The notes: a model not told the origin generated them from the sequence alone. A stretch of DNA of 64,000 bases from Clostridiales bacterium (GCA_022508305.1 JAFLVM010000003.1:1-64000), one strand, 5' to 3'; positions 52,418-61,760 are shown, counted from the stretch's first letter. A program made the numbers and translations.

Positions 52418-53050
52418 ATGAGTGAATCACAAAACGAAACTTCTGTAAGAAGTGAAAATAGTAGAAAAGGATTACCAAAATTTGCAATAGCGATTTGCTA
52501 TATTCTGTTAGTTGTTTTGCTATTAGTAGGAATTTTTTTTGGAGTCAGAACTTACGGTGATATGCAAATGAGAACGTCAGTAGGCTATGCGCTTGGAGCA
52601 AGAAAAAGTTTTAGTATATTTATGGCTCTCAATGAACGTGAAATGGACAACGTAACTATCACTGTCATCAATCAGAGCGAAGACAGTTTGACGTTGTTGC
52701 CAGAGAATATGTTGCGTCGCATATCTATTGAGCTCCGTTATATGCAATTTATAAAACTGCCCAGTGGTGGGTCTGAAACGAGATATGACACTCTAAAGGA
52801 AACGATTATAGAATTTGCTAACGAGGAAAGCGCAAATGAGTATTTTAATGAAATAGAAAAGAACGAAACACGCGATCAATTTGTACTTCACCGTTATTAC
52901 TTTGATTTGGTACCAGAGGAAGAACTTGTATATAATAGTGGCGATCTTGATACAGAAGAGTTCAATGCTCATCTCAGAAGTTATGCGGTGATGGATATCA
53001 GAAGAGTTGCAACAGGCTTTGGACCATTCATTTATAAAATTTTTGGATAA
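52418..53050 (+). CDS. membrane-anchored protein under XRE control
   Basis: 210 residues. One TM (about 24-47), then an extracytoplasmic domain with mixed alpha/beta content and a Glu-rich middle (EFANEESANEYFNEIEK). No family recognised. Ribosome site AAAGGAG. It shares an operon with the zinc-ribbon membrane protein at 53079 and is AT-rich compared with nearby housekeeping genes. Confidence 0.65.
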   Translation: MSESQNETSVRSENSRKGLPKFAIAICYILLVVLLLVGIFFGVRTYGDMQMRTSVGYALGARKSFSIFMALNEREMDNVTITVINQSEDSLTLLPENMLRRISIELRYMQFIKLPSGGSETRYDTLKETIIEFANEESANEYFNEIEKNETRDQFVLHRYYFDLVPEEELVYNSGDLDTEEFNAHLRSYAVMDIRRVATGFGPFIYKIFG

Positions 53051-53078
53051 GAGGTACTAAGGCGGGAAGGTGAAAAAA

Positions 53079-53600
53079 ATGAGTAAGACTGAAAAAAAAT
53101 CACAAAAAAAATTATTAGTTTTTGCAATTATAGTTGCTGCAGTAATTGTGGTTGCTTTTGTTCCAACGATATATCAAAGTTTAATGAACAAACGTGACGT
53201 CTCCGTATTATTTGATAAATACGGTTTTTCCTATACAGTGACTAATAATTCGCATGTTCTTGTATCATGTAACCAATGCGAAAACGTTAGTGTGCTCGAG
53301 AGAGAACGTAGAGATCGGATTATTTGTCCTGAATGCGCAAGTTCAAGCGTCGATAAATACTATATAAACTACGTATATACTTTTTACAAGATCACTGTTA
53401 CGGGAGAAGAGGGCGAGGAAGAACTACTTTTGGAAGGAGGGACGGTGTATGTCTTTGATTCTACTGATTATAAAAAAGCGTATTCTATTCTCAAAGAAAG
53501 CAATGACGATAAGGTAATTCTTGCGAAAAGATACCATGTATTCGTTTTAAATAATCAACCGAGTGAATACCTGTCAAAAGTTATTGATAAACTCGTGTAA
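53079..53600 (+). CDS. membrane protein with a zinc-ribbon-like domain
   Basis: 173 residues from the ATG at 53079 (GGGAAGG ahead; a GTG at 53070 would add three residues). One TM (about 13-33), then CNQC...CPEC, a four-Cys treble-clef/zinc-ribbon pattern, and a C-terminal alpha/beta domain. Function unknown. It is co-transcribed with the upstream membrane protein. Confidence 0.6.
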   Translation: MSKTEKKSQKKLLVFAIIVAAVIVVAFVPTIYQSLMNKRDVSVLFDKYGFSYTVTNNSHVLVSCNQCENVSVLERERRDRIICPECASSSVDKYYINYVYTFYKITVTGEEGEEELLLEGGTVYVFDSTDYKKAYSILKESNDDKVILAKRYHVFVLNNQPSEYLSKVIDKLV

Positions 53601-53652
53601 ATTATAGATACAATGATAAAAGCAAATAAATCAAACAAACTAAATTATGAAC

Positions 53653-53680
53653 AAAGACACGGTTTGCTCCGTGTCTTTTC
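53653..53680 (+). terminator. intrinsic terminator
   Basis: 10-bp stem AAAGACACGG (53653-53662), loop TTTGCT, complement 53669-53678, then T-rich DNA. It ends the XRE-controlled operon. Confidence 0.85.
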
Positions 53681-53792
53681 AGTTTAAATTTTTTTTGCAA
53701 ACAAAAGAGACATTTTTAACCTATTGCAAATTGCAGTTCATTGTGATAAAATTTAGTTTAGTATCTTATTTAATAAAATCAAGCAGGACGAA

Positions 53793-54497
53793 ATGAAAAT
53801 AGCGTTAGTGACGGGTGGCTCGCGTGGAATAGGCGCGGCAACCGTTGAAAAATTTGCAAGAGAAAATTTTACCGTAATTCTCAATTACAACAAGAGTGCT
53901 GAACTTGCGGAAAATCTCAAAAAAAAGCTTGTTGCGGCGGGCTGTGACGTTCACCTGTACCAAGCGAACGTGTCCAACTGTAAGCAGGTTGAGGCAATGT
54001 TTGCTTGGGTTGGCAAGTATTTCAAAAAGTTGGACGTACTTGTCAACAACGCAGGAATTTCGCTTGTCAAGCAGTTGCAGGACGTGACCGAAGCGGAATT
54101 TGACAGCGTTGTAAGTACCAACGCAAAAAGCGCGTTTTTCTGCTGTCAGCAGGCGTTGCCACTGCTTACGCGTAGCGACAGGGGTTCAATCGTAAACGTG
54201 TCGTCAATATTTGGACTTACGGGCGCAAGCTGCGAGAGCGCGTACAGTATGAGCAAGTTTGCGGTAGTGGGTTTGACCAAGAGCCTTGCAGAGGAATTGC
54301 AGCCTCTCAATATCACCGTTAACTGTGTTTGCCCGCCAATAGTGCTAACAAATATGTCAGCTCATCTTTCGGATCAGGACGTTTCGGATTTTTGCAAAAG
54401 GCATAACACAAAGGCGTTTACGCCTAATCAGGTAGCAGAGGATATTTTCACCTTGGCAGTAGGTGGTAAAACAGGAATAATTTTAGAGGAGAAATAG
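53793..54497 (+). CDS. SDR-family oxidoreductase (FabG-like)
   Basis: 234 residues of classical short-chain dehydrogenase: TGGSRGIG (7-14), NNAG (85-88), and catalytic S138, Y151 and K155 (YSMSK). It most resembles 3-oxoacyl-ACP reductase but is about ten residues short, and the isolated context makes its substrate uncertain. It starts a three-gene plus-strand run with the hydrolase (3-base gap) and the M3 peptidase. Confidence 0.88.
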   Translation: MKIALVTGGSRGIGAATVEKFARENFTVILNYNKSAELAENLKKKLVAAGCDVHLYQANVSNCKQVEAMFAWVGKYFKKLDVLVNNAGISLVKQLQDVTEAEFDSVVSTNAKSAFFCCQQALPLLTRSDRGSIVNVSSIFGLTGASCESAYSMSKFAVVGLTKSLAEELQPLNITVNCVCPPIVLTNMSAHLSDQDVSDFCKRHNTKAFTPNQVAEDIFTLAVGGKTGIILEEK

Positions 54498-54500
54498 ATT

Positions 54501-55463
54501 ATGGAATGGTACTTCATCGTATTGATCGTTTTGGGCGGCGTAGTTGCGCTATTCGGCTTATATATGATTTTTGCGGCTGTAATTGCAAAGGCAACGTTGA
54601 AAGCGGCGTCTACACCCAAGGCTCACTCGTTAGAGGACGCTCGTTCTCATCAGGCGGAAGTGGAAGGTTACGATTTCGGCGACTACGACAGCAAATGGCG
54701 CAAGCAGGACTTTGAACTTGACGGAACACGCGGCAAATTGCGCGGAGAGGTTATATTCAACGACAGCGTTGACAAGGGCTCGCGCGTAAAGGTGGCAGTG
54801 TTATGCCACGGACACACCTGGAACAGACTTACGGCGTTGAAATACGCAAACATTTTCTACGCCAAGGGTTACAATTTGGTAATTTACGATCACGCATATT
54901 TCGGCGTGTCGGACGGCGATCACACGACGATAGGCGGCAAGGAGAGCCACGACCTCAACACGGTACTCGATCACGTACGCGGAATTTTCGGTAAAGATGC
55001 CCTGTTGGCTCTTCATGGCGAAAGCATGGGCGCGGCAACGGTCTTGCTTGAACTGGGCTTGCGTGACGATATCGATTTTGTTGTAGCCGATTGCCCGTTC
55101 TCCAACACAATGAGCTACTACCGCGAACTTTGCAAGAAGGTGACGCATCTTCCAAGCTTCCCAATAGTGGATTTTGCAAACGTTATGGCTAAACGCAAGT
55201 ACGGCTACGATTTTACAAAGGTCAACCCCATTGACGCAGTGGCATCAAGTAAAGCTCCAATATGCTTTATTCACGGTAATGCTGACGACTTCATCAACAT
55301 GCATCACAGTCAGGACATGCACAAGGTCAGCGCAAATCCCCTGTCGGAAATACACATCGTTGAGGGCGCCGCGCACGCAGAAAGCTACAAGACGGACAAA
55401 GACCAATACGCTCAAATCGTTAACGCGTTTATCGACAAGGTAGAGGCGAGTTTCAAACAATAA
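54501..55463 (+). CDS. membrane-anchored alpha/beta hydrolase
   Basis: 320 residues. An N-terminal TM (about 3-25) precedes an alpha/beta-hydrolase fold: CHGHTWNRL (oxyanion-type), HGESMGAATV (nucleophile Ser), a later FIHGNADDFINMHHSQDM (Asp) and GAAHAESY (His). It is likely a serine esterase or peptidase of the YkfA/BEM46-like group. The stop-to-start gap from the SDR is 3 bases, so translation is coupled. Confidence 0.87.
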   Translation: MEWYFIVLIVLGGVVALFGLYMIFAAVIAKATLKAASTPKAHSLEDARSHQAEVEGYDFGDYDSKWRKQDFELDGTRGKLRGEVIFNDSVDKGSRVKVAVLCHGHTWNRLTALKYANIFYAKGYNLVIYDHAYFGVSDGDHTTIGGKESHDLNTVLDHVRGIFGKDALLALHGESMGAATVLLELGLRDDIDFVVADCPFSNTMSYYRELCKKVTHLPSFPIVDFANVMAKRKYGYDFTKVNPIDAVASSKAPICFIHGNADDFINMHHSQDMHKVSANPLSEIHIVEGAAHAESYKTDKDQYAQIVNAFIDKVEASFKQ

Positions 55464-55475
55464 AGGAGTAAATTT

Positions 55476-57152
55476 ATGGTAAAAATTTCCGAAATAAAGT
55501 ACACCCGTCCCAACAAAGACGAGGTGATGTCTAAACTTGCGGAATTCAAGCGCCGTTTTGAAAATGCCAAGACGGTAGAGGAATTTTACGCAATTCACGA
55601 TGAATACAAAGCTTACGACGAGCAGATGGGCACCAACATTCGTATTGCTTTTATTCGCTTCACACAGGACACTCGCGACGAGTTTTACGCCGCCGAGCAG
55701 GACTATCTTGACGAGATAGGACCTGAAATATCCGTAGCTAACGCGGACATTGCGAAATGCTATCTAACTTCCCCCTTCCGCAAGGAGTTGGAAAAGCGTT
55801 TTCCCAAGGTTCTGTTTACCAATTTGCAAATGGCAGTGGATGCAAACGACCCTCGAATTGTCGCCGAGCGAGTAGAGGAAAACAAGCTCACGACGGCTTA
55901 CACCAAACTCATGAGCGGTATTGTCATTGACTTCAACGGGGAAAAGCTCCCCATGAGCGGAATGGGCAAATATTTTACTGTGGAAGACCGCAAAATACGC
56001 AAGGCCGCCTATATAGCATGGGGACAGGCAATTGAGGACAACAAGGATCAGCTTGACGATATTTACGACAAGCTTGTAAAGGTTCGTACGGAGATGGGCA
56101 GAAAACTCGGTTACGAAAACTTTTCGCCATTGGGCTACCTTCAAATGCAACGCAACTGCTACACCAAGGAAGATATTGCCAAGTTCCGTGAAAACGTGTT
56201 GAAGTATCTCGTGCCTCTTGCGTCAAAAATCCGCGCCAAGGTGGGTAAGGACTTAGGTGTCAAGAAGCAGTACATTTACGACAACGGCGTGTTTACCAAG
56301 GCGGAACCCAAACCCATAGGAACGCCGGACGAGCTTTTCGCCAACGCTTCCAAGATGTACAATCAAATGTCACCTGAAACGGGCAAGCTGTTCGACACAA
56401 TGGTGGCAAGCGAGTGCTTTGACGTAATGTCCCGCGAAGGCAAGTGGGGTGGCGGCTACTGCGAAGGTCTACCCGCCTACAAGTTGCCCTTTATTCTGTC
56501 CAACTGGAACGGTTCTGCAGGCGACATAGACGTGTTGACGCACGAGTTCGGTCATGCGCTCGAGTTCTACAAGTCGTTCTTTATTGAGAGCGAATTTTTG
56601 AGCAGCATTTCAATGGAAACGGCAGAAGTGCACTCTATGTCAATGGAATTTTTAGCGTACCCGTGGATTGACCTTTTCTTTGGCGACAAAACGCCCGAGT
56701 ACAAGTTTACGCATATCGGTGGCGCGGTAACGTTCATTCCCTACGGCACGATAGTGGACTACTTCCAACAAACCTGCTACGACAATCCCGACATGACGCC
56801 TGCCGAGCGTAACGCTTTCTTCAACAAAATAGAAAAGCAATTCTTGCCGCATATGACTACGGAAGGCATACCCGCCTTCCAAGACGGACGCCGTTGGCAA
56901 CGTCAGGCGCACATTTTCGAAAGTCCTTTCTATTACATTGACTACTGTTTGGCGCAGTTCACAGCGTTGCAATTCTTGGCGCTGTCACAACAAGACTACG
57001 AGGCAACCTTTGCCAAGTACAACAAGTTCCTAAACTACGGCGGAACAAAAACCTTTGTGGAATTGCTTGACGCTTGCGGATTGCTGTCACCCTTCGAGGA
57101 AGAAAGCTTCAAGCTAGTGGTTGCTTCTTGCGAGAAAATACTCGGTTTGTAA
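55476..57152 (+). CDS. M3 family oligoendopeptidase (PepF-like)
   Basis: 558 residues with the zinc motif HEFGH (356-360) and the downstream SMETAEVHSMSMEF glutamate region. It is a metallo-oligopeptidase acting in the cytosol on short peptides. Length is typical. Ribosome site AAAGGAG, 12 bases after the hydrolase stop. A terminator follows. Confidence 0.94.
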   Translation: MVKISEIKYTRPNKDEVMSKLAEFKRRFENAKTVEEFYAIHDEYKAYDEQMGTNIRIAFIRFTQDTRDEFYAAEQDYLDEIGPEISVANADIAKCYLTSPFRKELEKRFPKVLFTNLQMAVDANDPRIVAERVEENKLTTAYTKLMSGIVIDFNGEKLPMSGMGKYFTVEDRKIRKAAYIAWGQAIEDNKDQLDDIYDKLVKVRTEMGRKLGYENFSPLGYLQMQRNCYTKEDIAKFRENVLKYLVPLASKIRAKVGKDLGVKKQYIYDNGVFTKAEPKPIGTPDELFANASKMYNQMSPETGKLFDTMVASECFDVMSREGKWGGGYCEGLPAYKLPFILSNWNGSAGDIDVLTHEFGHALEFYKSFFIESEFLSSISMETAEVHSMSMEFLAYPWIDLFFGDKTPEYKFTHIGGAVTFIPYGTIVDYFQQTCYDNPDMTPAERNAFFNKIEKQFLPHMTTEGIPAFQDGRRWQRQAHIFESPFYYIDYCLAQFTALQFLALSQQDYEATFAKYNKFLNYGGTKTFVELLDACGLLSPFEEESFKLVVASCEKILGL

Positions 57153-57251
57153 AACAAACGGCTAAAATCACGGATACGTATACTCAATTAGTAACACATC
57201 AACAAAAAATTCTTACCGATAAATCGGTAAGGTAATCTAATAAGTGAAAAT

Positions 57252-57290
57252 AAAACGGCATAAACGTTACAGTTTAAGCCGTTTTTTTTT
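57252..57290 (+). terminator. intrinsic terminator
   Basis: AAACGGC-TAAAC and GTTTA-GCCGTTT arms with one A-A mismatch, then nine Ts. It ends the SDR-hydrolase-peptidase operon. Confidence 0.9.
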
Positions 57291-57348
57291 GCATTATTAA
57301 GTGTTTTAAGAATTTTATTCTACTTATTCAAGTCAATTTTTACTTCAT

Positions 57349-57771
57349 TTATGCGTTTGTTTGCTTGGGTATCATAGGTCTCACGTGAGGCTTGCGTTGT
57401 ACAACTTCCTCAATGAGTTTTTGTATCGCCTCGTCACGCTTGTCACTGTCAAGCTTGTTCAATTCTTCGATTTGCTTCATCACCTTGGGGTTGCGCGTAA
57501 CGAAAACGTGGTCAACCTCACATTCTTCCTTGATTTTTTCGCGCATACTGTTTACGTATTCGTCATATTGGCTTTTTGACGTAAATTTTTCCGTTTTGAT
57601 TGCTACAACGCACGCGCGTTCGTAAACAACGCATTTTGCGTCCGTTACTTTGTCGTCGGCTTTTGCAAGTTGGCATATTTTTTGTTCCGTTGCCGTCTCT
57701 GCAAAAACGACTTGACCCAAACATAGCGCTATGGTTGCAACAAGCAATATTGCAAGTAGTAATTTTTTCAT
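57349..57771 (-). CDS. secreted small protein, possibly YhcN/YlaJ-like
   Basis: 140 residues with a signal peptide (about 1-24, cleaved near VFAET). The mature part has ADDKVTDAKCVVYERACVVAIKTEKF, a pattern like the YhcN/YlaJ sporulation-lipoprotein domain, though it lacks a lipobox and the match is partial. A C-terminal Glu/Lys-rich helix follows. Ribosome site GGAGG. No clear partner gene. Confidence 0.55.
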   Translation of the reverse strand: MKKLLLAILLVATIALCLGQVVFAETATEQKICQLAKADDKVTDAKCVVYERACVVAIKTEKFTSKSQYDEYVNSMREKIKEECEVDHVFVTRNPKVMKQIEELNKLDSDKRDEAIQKLIEEVVQRKPHVRPMIPKQTNA

Positions 57772-57968
57772 AATTACCTCCTTTCTTTTCAGGTAGTATT
57801 TGTAACGGTCAGAAATTTATACATAAAATATTATAATAATCGTCACACACACTCGTTTTTGTCTGTAACTTTGACAATACTGTGTTTTCCTACTAAGATT
57901 TCAATTATTTATAATTTTATCTCTATTTCGCCAACAGCAATGACCTACAATGGCTACAAGAGGTGCGT

Positions 57969-58142
57969 ATGGAAAAGGTTTTGCCGGTAATCATCATTTG
58001 CGGAGTAGGTATTGCGCTGTGTTTAGCGTACATTTTGTCACTGACTGTCAAGGCGCTACGCAACCGTCCTCGTCGTAAGCGTGAATTTGAAATTGAAGAA
58101 AACGTGCTGACTATCAAATTGGGCAGGCGCAAAAAAAAGTAA
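57969..58142 (+). CDS. 57-residue single-TM small protein
   Basis: Starts MEKVLPVIII with a hydrophobic segment (about 4-24), then a strongly basic region (KALRNRPRRKRE), an acidic stretch and a basic end (GRRKKK). It has a good ribosome site (AGAGGTG). It is short but well formed, resembling small membrane proteins of Bacillota. Family unknown. It lies between the divergent secreted protein and deoC. Confidence 0.65.
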   Translation: MEKVLPVIIICGVGIALCLAYILSLTVKALRNRPRRKREFEIEENVLTIKLGRRKKK

Positions 58143-58144
58143 GC

Positions 58145-58210
58145 TCGGGCATCCCCTCAAAAAAGGGTTCACTTCGCGCGAACTATCCCTTGCAGGGCGA
58201 GGTTGTTTTT
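58145..58210 (+). terminator. GC-rich structured element with T-tail
   Basis: CTCG (58145-58148) pairs with CGAG near 58198. Inside are a GTTC/GAAC hairpin and the palindrome TTCGCGCGAA, and GGTTGTTTTT follows. It probably terminates the small ORF. A small RNA is an alternative. Confidence 0.45.
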
Positions 58211-58317
58211 ATCATTGATTTATTTTTTTCATATATATTGAAATGCCTTATAATTTATGTTATAATTGTACTGTTATTTGTCTTGAATAACGTATCAACG
58301 ATTCGGAGGAAAAAATA

Positions 58318-58968
58318 ATGACAAAAAAAGAAATTGCTGCTTTGATTGACCATACTCTTTTGAAACCTGCAACAAACGCTCAAATCGTAACCTTGTGCGC
58401 TGAGGCAAAAGAACACGGCTTTGCGTCCGTGTGCGTCAATCCCTGTCACGTTAAGACTGCCGCTAAAGAACTTGCAGGAAGCAAAGTAAAAGTTTGCACC
58501 GTTGTAGGTTTCCCCTTGGGTGAGAACACCGTAAAGGCAAAAGTTTTTGAAACGAAAGAAGCAATAAAGAACGGCGCTACGGAAATTGACATGGTTATCA
58601 ATCAATCCTTGGCAAAATCCAACGCTTGGAAAAAGGTACAAAAAGAGGTCGCCGCTGTAAAGAAAGCTTGCGGTGAAATCCTTTTGAAGGTTATTCTTGA
58701 AACTTGCAATTTGTCCAGAAAGCAAATCGTTGCCGCTTGTAATGCATGTGTTGCTGCCGGCGCGCAATTCGTAAAGACCAGCACAGGCTTTGGCAGCGGC
58801 GGAGCAACGGTAGAGGCGGTAAGTATTATGGCTGACACGGTACACCCCCACGGACTGAAGGTTAAGGCAAGCGGTGGCGTTCACAACTACGAAGAAGCGC
58901 TCGAAATGGTCAAAAACGGCGCCGACCGCATTGGCGCAAGCTGCGGCGTGGCAATCTGCAAAGAATAG
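58318..58968 (+). CDS. deoC: deoxyribose-phosphate aldolase
   Basis: 216-residue TIM barrel with D91, Schiff-base K153 (FVKTSTGF) and K183 (KVKASGGV). It cleaves 2-deoxyribose-5-phosphate to glyceraldehyde-3-phosphate and acetaldehyde in deoxynucleoside salvage. Ribosome site CGGAGGA. It is monocistronic with a terminator at 59047. Confidence 0.96.
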   Translation: MTKKEIAALIDHTLLKPATNAQIVTLCAEAKEHGFASVCVNPCHVKTAAKELAGSKVKVCTVVGFPLGENTVKAKVFETKEAIKNGATEIDMVINQSLAKSNAWKKVQKEVAAVKKACGEILLKVILETCNLSRKQIVAACNACVAAGAQFVKTSTGFGSGGATVEAVSIMADTVHPHGLKVKASGGVHNYEEALEMVKNGADRIGASCGVAICKE

Positions 58969-59046
58969 TTAGATACGCCTCGCCTACCTCACTTATAAAT
59001 GTTTAAACGATATATGATATAAATTATAATCAACAAAATTAAAAAG

Positions 59047-59072
59047 GCTTGTGAATTTTCACAAGCTTTTTT
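59047..59072 (+). terminator. deoC terminator
   Basis: 9-bp stem GCTTGTGAA/TTCACAAGC (59047-59055 with 59058-59066) followed by six Ts. Confidence 0.88.
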
Positions 59073-59073
59073 G

Positions 59074-59094
59074 TGTTGGTGGTGGGACTTGAAC
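59074..59094 (-). pseudogene. fragment of a tRNA-Leu 3' end
   Basis: On the minus strand, 21 bases equal the T-arm and acceptor end of the tRNA-Leu(CAA) at 59453-59473, with one mismatch (20 of 21). The rest of the molecule is absent. Probably a decayed tRNA copy. It could also be a relic attachment-site duplication, though its orientation is inverted relative to the intact gene. Confidence 0.55.
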
Positions 59095-59158
59095 TCTTTG
59101 TCGTTTCTGCTTTGTCGAAACGCGTTGTCTTAGATTAAGTAGTACTGATTTTGCGTAA

Positions 59159-59234
59159 TGGTCTACCTGCCGGGATTCGAACCCGGAACGATGCCGTCGG
59201 AGGGCATTATTTTATCCAATTAGACTACAGGTAG
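59159..59234 (-). tRNA. tRNA-Arg (anticodon CCG)
   Basis: Minus strand: acceptor CTACCTG/CAGGTAG, D-arm, anticodon stem ATGCC/GGCAT with loop CTCCGAC (anticodon CCG), T-arm CCGGGTTCGAATCCCGG. CCA is encoded. Confidence 0.94.
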
Positions 59235-59346
59235 TTATGTGCGATTATAATATTACTTTATAATTATAACATACAATTGTTAGGTAGGCAATTAAATAAT
59301 TTGTTGTAATCAGAACAAAAAAATTGCTAAAAGTGGTGCAAAACTG

Positions 59347-59375
59347 TTGATAAATCTATCTTTTTATGTTATATT
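59347..59375 (+). promoter_or_regulatory. promoter of tRNA-Leu(CAA)
   Basis: TTGATA (59347-59352), 17-base spacer, TATATT (59370-59375), 15 bases before the tRNA. Confidence 0.7.
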
Positions 59376-59390
59376 AAGTAAGCAATTCGT

Positions 59391-59476
59391 GCTGGTGTGG
59401 TGGAATGGCAGACGCGTCGGACTCAAAATCCGATGTTGGTGACAACGTGTGGGTTCAAGTCCCACCACCAGCACCA
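59391..59476 (+). tRNA. tRNA-Leu (anticodon CAA)
   Basis: 86-base class II tRNA. Acceptor GCTGGTG/CACCAGC, anticodon stem TCGGA/TCCGA with loop CTCAAAA (anticodon CAA), long variable arm, T-arm GGGTTCAAGTCCC. Encoded CCA at 59474-59476. A T-rich imperfect hairpin follows. Confidence 0.95.
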
Positions 59477-59543
59477 AAAAAGGGCTATGATTTTGATATA
59501 AATCATCGTCCTTTTTCACTTTTACAAATAAAATGAGGAAATT

Positions 59544-60449
59544 ATGGCTTTTTTACGTGCCTTCGATAATGTGAATATCAGTAAAATGAATTCGGGCGAT
59601 TCTGCTTATATAAAGAATGATATTGAACTTCAATTTTCTGACAACAATCACTATCTCAAACTGAATCCTTGCTATAATGTTGCGCTTTTTACTTTGTTAA
59701 AAGATGATGTTACCAAGGGCAACGTTTTTCCTGCTCTACGCAATAATGAGCTTCACTTTTATTATAAAGGCGGATGTCTTTTTAAGTTTGTAAACGGCGC
59801 ATTCTATAGGGATTCAAAATACAAAGGATATAGCGCAGGTGTTGAGGGATTGACTTCCTACGAAAAATCTAAAAAACAGAACGAAAACAAATTCACTAAC
59901 AAAAAAGGTGAAATAACTGAACGACAGTTTTTAGATAAGCTGTATTGTCATACATATAATCCAAATTTAAAATCAAAGACAGTAGTACTTGATATCGAAG
60001 TAAACCTTAAAGGCAATATCGGTTGGGGCAAGAAATGCGATCTTGTTCTTCTGAACACCGAAACCGACGAGATAATGTTTGTGGAGGGAAAAGTTTACTC
60101 CGATGACCGTGTAAGAAGTGCTGTCGGTTACATTCCAAGAGTTATAGAGCAGGTTAATATATATACTCAAGCGATTGCAGAGCAGAGGCAAACTATTATT
60201 GAACAGTACGCCGAATATATACGCATAGTAAACGAGTTGTTCAATACTCATTATAAATCTCCTCGAAAGCTGATCGAGCCTGCGAAATTACTTGTCTACA
60301 AGACAGGTGGCGGTATAGCGGAAAACGTTCGTTATACAATAGAAACAATCAATAAAAAACTTGGTGATAGTAGCGTTATGTGGGTAAAAGACGAGGAACC
60401 GACCTTGGACGAAATATGGAATGCGCTCAGCGGTGAAATATGCAGATAA
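59544..60449 (+). CDS. PD-(D/E)XK-like putative nuclease
   Basis: 301 residues, soluble. The central part has the spacing of a PD-(D/E)XK core: E152 (VLDIEV), D166 (KKCDLVLLN) and E181-x-K183 (VEGKVY), each at the end of a predicted strand. The N-terminal ~130 residues and the C-terminal helical part are not recognised. It overlaps the downstream metallo-hydrolase by 10 bases, so the two are translationally coupled. It lies right behind a tRNA, a common integration spot, and is AT-richer than the genes before it. Confidence 0.55.
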   Translation: MAFLRAFDNVNISKMNSGDSAYIKNDIELQFSDNNHYLKLNPCYNVALFTLLKDDVTKGNVFPALRNNELHFYYKGGCLFKFVNGAFYRDSKYKGYSAGVEGLTSYEKSKKQNENKFTNKKGEITERQFLDKLYCHTYNPNLKSKTVVLDIEVNLKGNIGWGKKCDLVLLNTETDEIMFVEGKVYSDDRVRSAVGYIPRVIEQVNIYTQAIAEQRQTIIEQYAEYIRIVNELFNTHYKSPRKLIEPAKLLVYKTGGGIAENVRYTIETINKKLGDSSVMWVKDEEPTLDEIWNALSGEICR

Positions 60450-61654
60450 AAATTTATAGAGGAACCCATCAGATAGGCGGATGTATTACCGAAATACAAA
60501 CAACACGGACGCGAATAATTATAGATATTGGCGCGGAGCTTCCAAGAGCGGACAAATTTGAAAATTCGCCGCCTGAAATTGACGGCATAACGCGAGGTGA
60601 AGCTAATTGCGACGGTATATTTATAACTCACTACCACGGTGACCATGTAGGAATGTTTGAAGAAGTCTTGCCGTCAATACCTATTTATATGGGCAAAGCG
60701 GCTAAGCAAATATATTCAGTTGTTCAGCAAATTCTAAAACGCAAGCTTGACAAAGGCAATCCCAAGCTTGTTGCGGATTTCAAAACGTTTGATGCGGGCA
60801 AACCTATTCAAATAAAAGACATAAAAGTAACGCCATATTCGATAGACCATTCAGCGTTTGACGCATACATGTTTTTAATTGAAGCGGAGGGTAAGCGCGT
60901 ACTGCATACGGGTGATTTTCGTATGCACGGCGCAAAAGGTCGCAAAATGCCCGCCGTATTTGAAAAGTATGCTCGTGATATTGATGTGTTGATAACCGAG
61001 GGAACTATGATGAGTCGCGTTGATGAAAAAATCATAACCGAACATGAGCTTGGCAGAAGGGCAAAGGAAATCCTGAGAGATAATAAAAACGTATTCGTAC
61101 TATGCAGTTCTACAAATATAGATACGATAGCCGAGTTTTACAGTGCTGCAATAGCAAACAAAAAACCGTTTATTGTGTGCGAGGACGATTTTCAGCTTGA
61201 AATTTTGCGTACTGTTACCGAAAACTCAAAATCGTCTTTTTACAATTTTGACAGACAGAAAATTTACGTTTACGGATATAACCTTCATGACTATATGCTT
61301 GAACGCGGTTTCTGCTTTCTTGGAAGAACTAACCACGTAACGCAAAAAGCGCTTGAGAATTTTCCCGCAAACGTTTTGGTTTATTCGATGTGGAAAGGCT
61401 ATCTTGATAAGACGCATCCCGCATACGACGAATACAAATATGCATTTGTTAAAAAAGCTATTGCGGGCGGAAGTCGTCTTGAATATCTGCATACAAGCGG
61501 TCATGCGACTGCAGAGCAAATAAAGAAAGTCTGTGAAATAACAAACGCAAAGATAATTATTCCTATTCATTCCGAGAAACCGGAAGCATTTTTGCATTTA
61601 GGAATAAACTGCGATGTACGTCTTTTACATGATGGCGAGAGTGTTTTAATTTAG
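60440..61654 (+). CDS. MBL-fold beta-CASP ribonuclease-like protein
   Basis: 404 residues. The metallo-beta-lactamase fold has THYHGDH (H64, H66, D68, H69), a later HTGDFRMHG and the beta-CASP-type ending TSGHAT...IIPIHSEKPE, as in RNase J and related RNA hydrolases. It lacks the long N- and C-terminal parts of housekeeping RNase J, so it is a compact relative. It is coupled by a 10-base overlap to the putative nuclease upstream. RNA cleavage is the likely chemistry; the biological role is unknown. Confidence 0.8.
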   Translation: MQIKIYRGTHQIGGCITEIQTTRTRIIIDIGAELPRADKFENSPPEIDGITRGEANCDGIFITHYHGDHVGMFEEVLPSIPIYMGKAAKQIYSVVQQILKRKLDKGNPKLVADFKTFDAGKPIQIKDIKVTPYSIDHSAFDAYMFLIEAEGKRVLHTGDFRMHGAKGRKMPAVFEKYARDIDVLITEGTMMSRVDEKIITEHELGRRAKEILRDNKNVFVLCSSTNIDTIAEFYSAAIANKKPFIVCEDDFQLEILRTVTENSKSSFYNFDRQKIYVYGYNLHDYMLERGFCFLGRTNHVTQKALENFPANVLVYSMWKGYLDKTHPAYDEYKYAFVKKAIAGGSRLEYLHTSGHATAEQIKKVCEITNAKIIIPIHSEKPEAFLHLGINCDVRLLHDGESVLI

Positions 61655-61760
61655 ATGAATCATGGCCGTGAACGCTCCGGCTATTGATTTGAACTGTTAG
61701 TAATTTTTGTGTCAAAATCTGCAACAATGCAGATAGGATGGCTCACAAAGTACAGTAACA

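Noticed and set aside
57213-57236. Short TACCGAT/ATCGGTA palindrome
   Set aside because: No T-run or gene it could serve beyond the stronger terminator at 57252.
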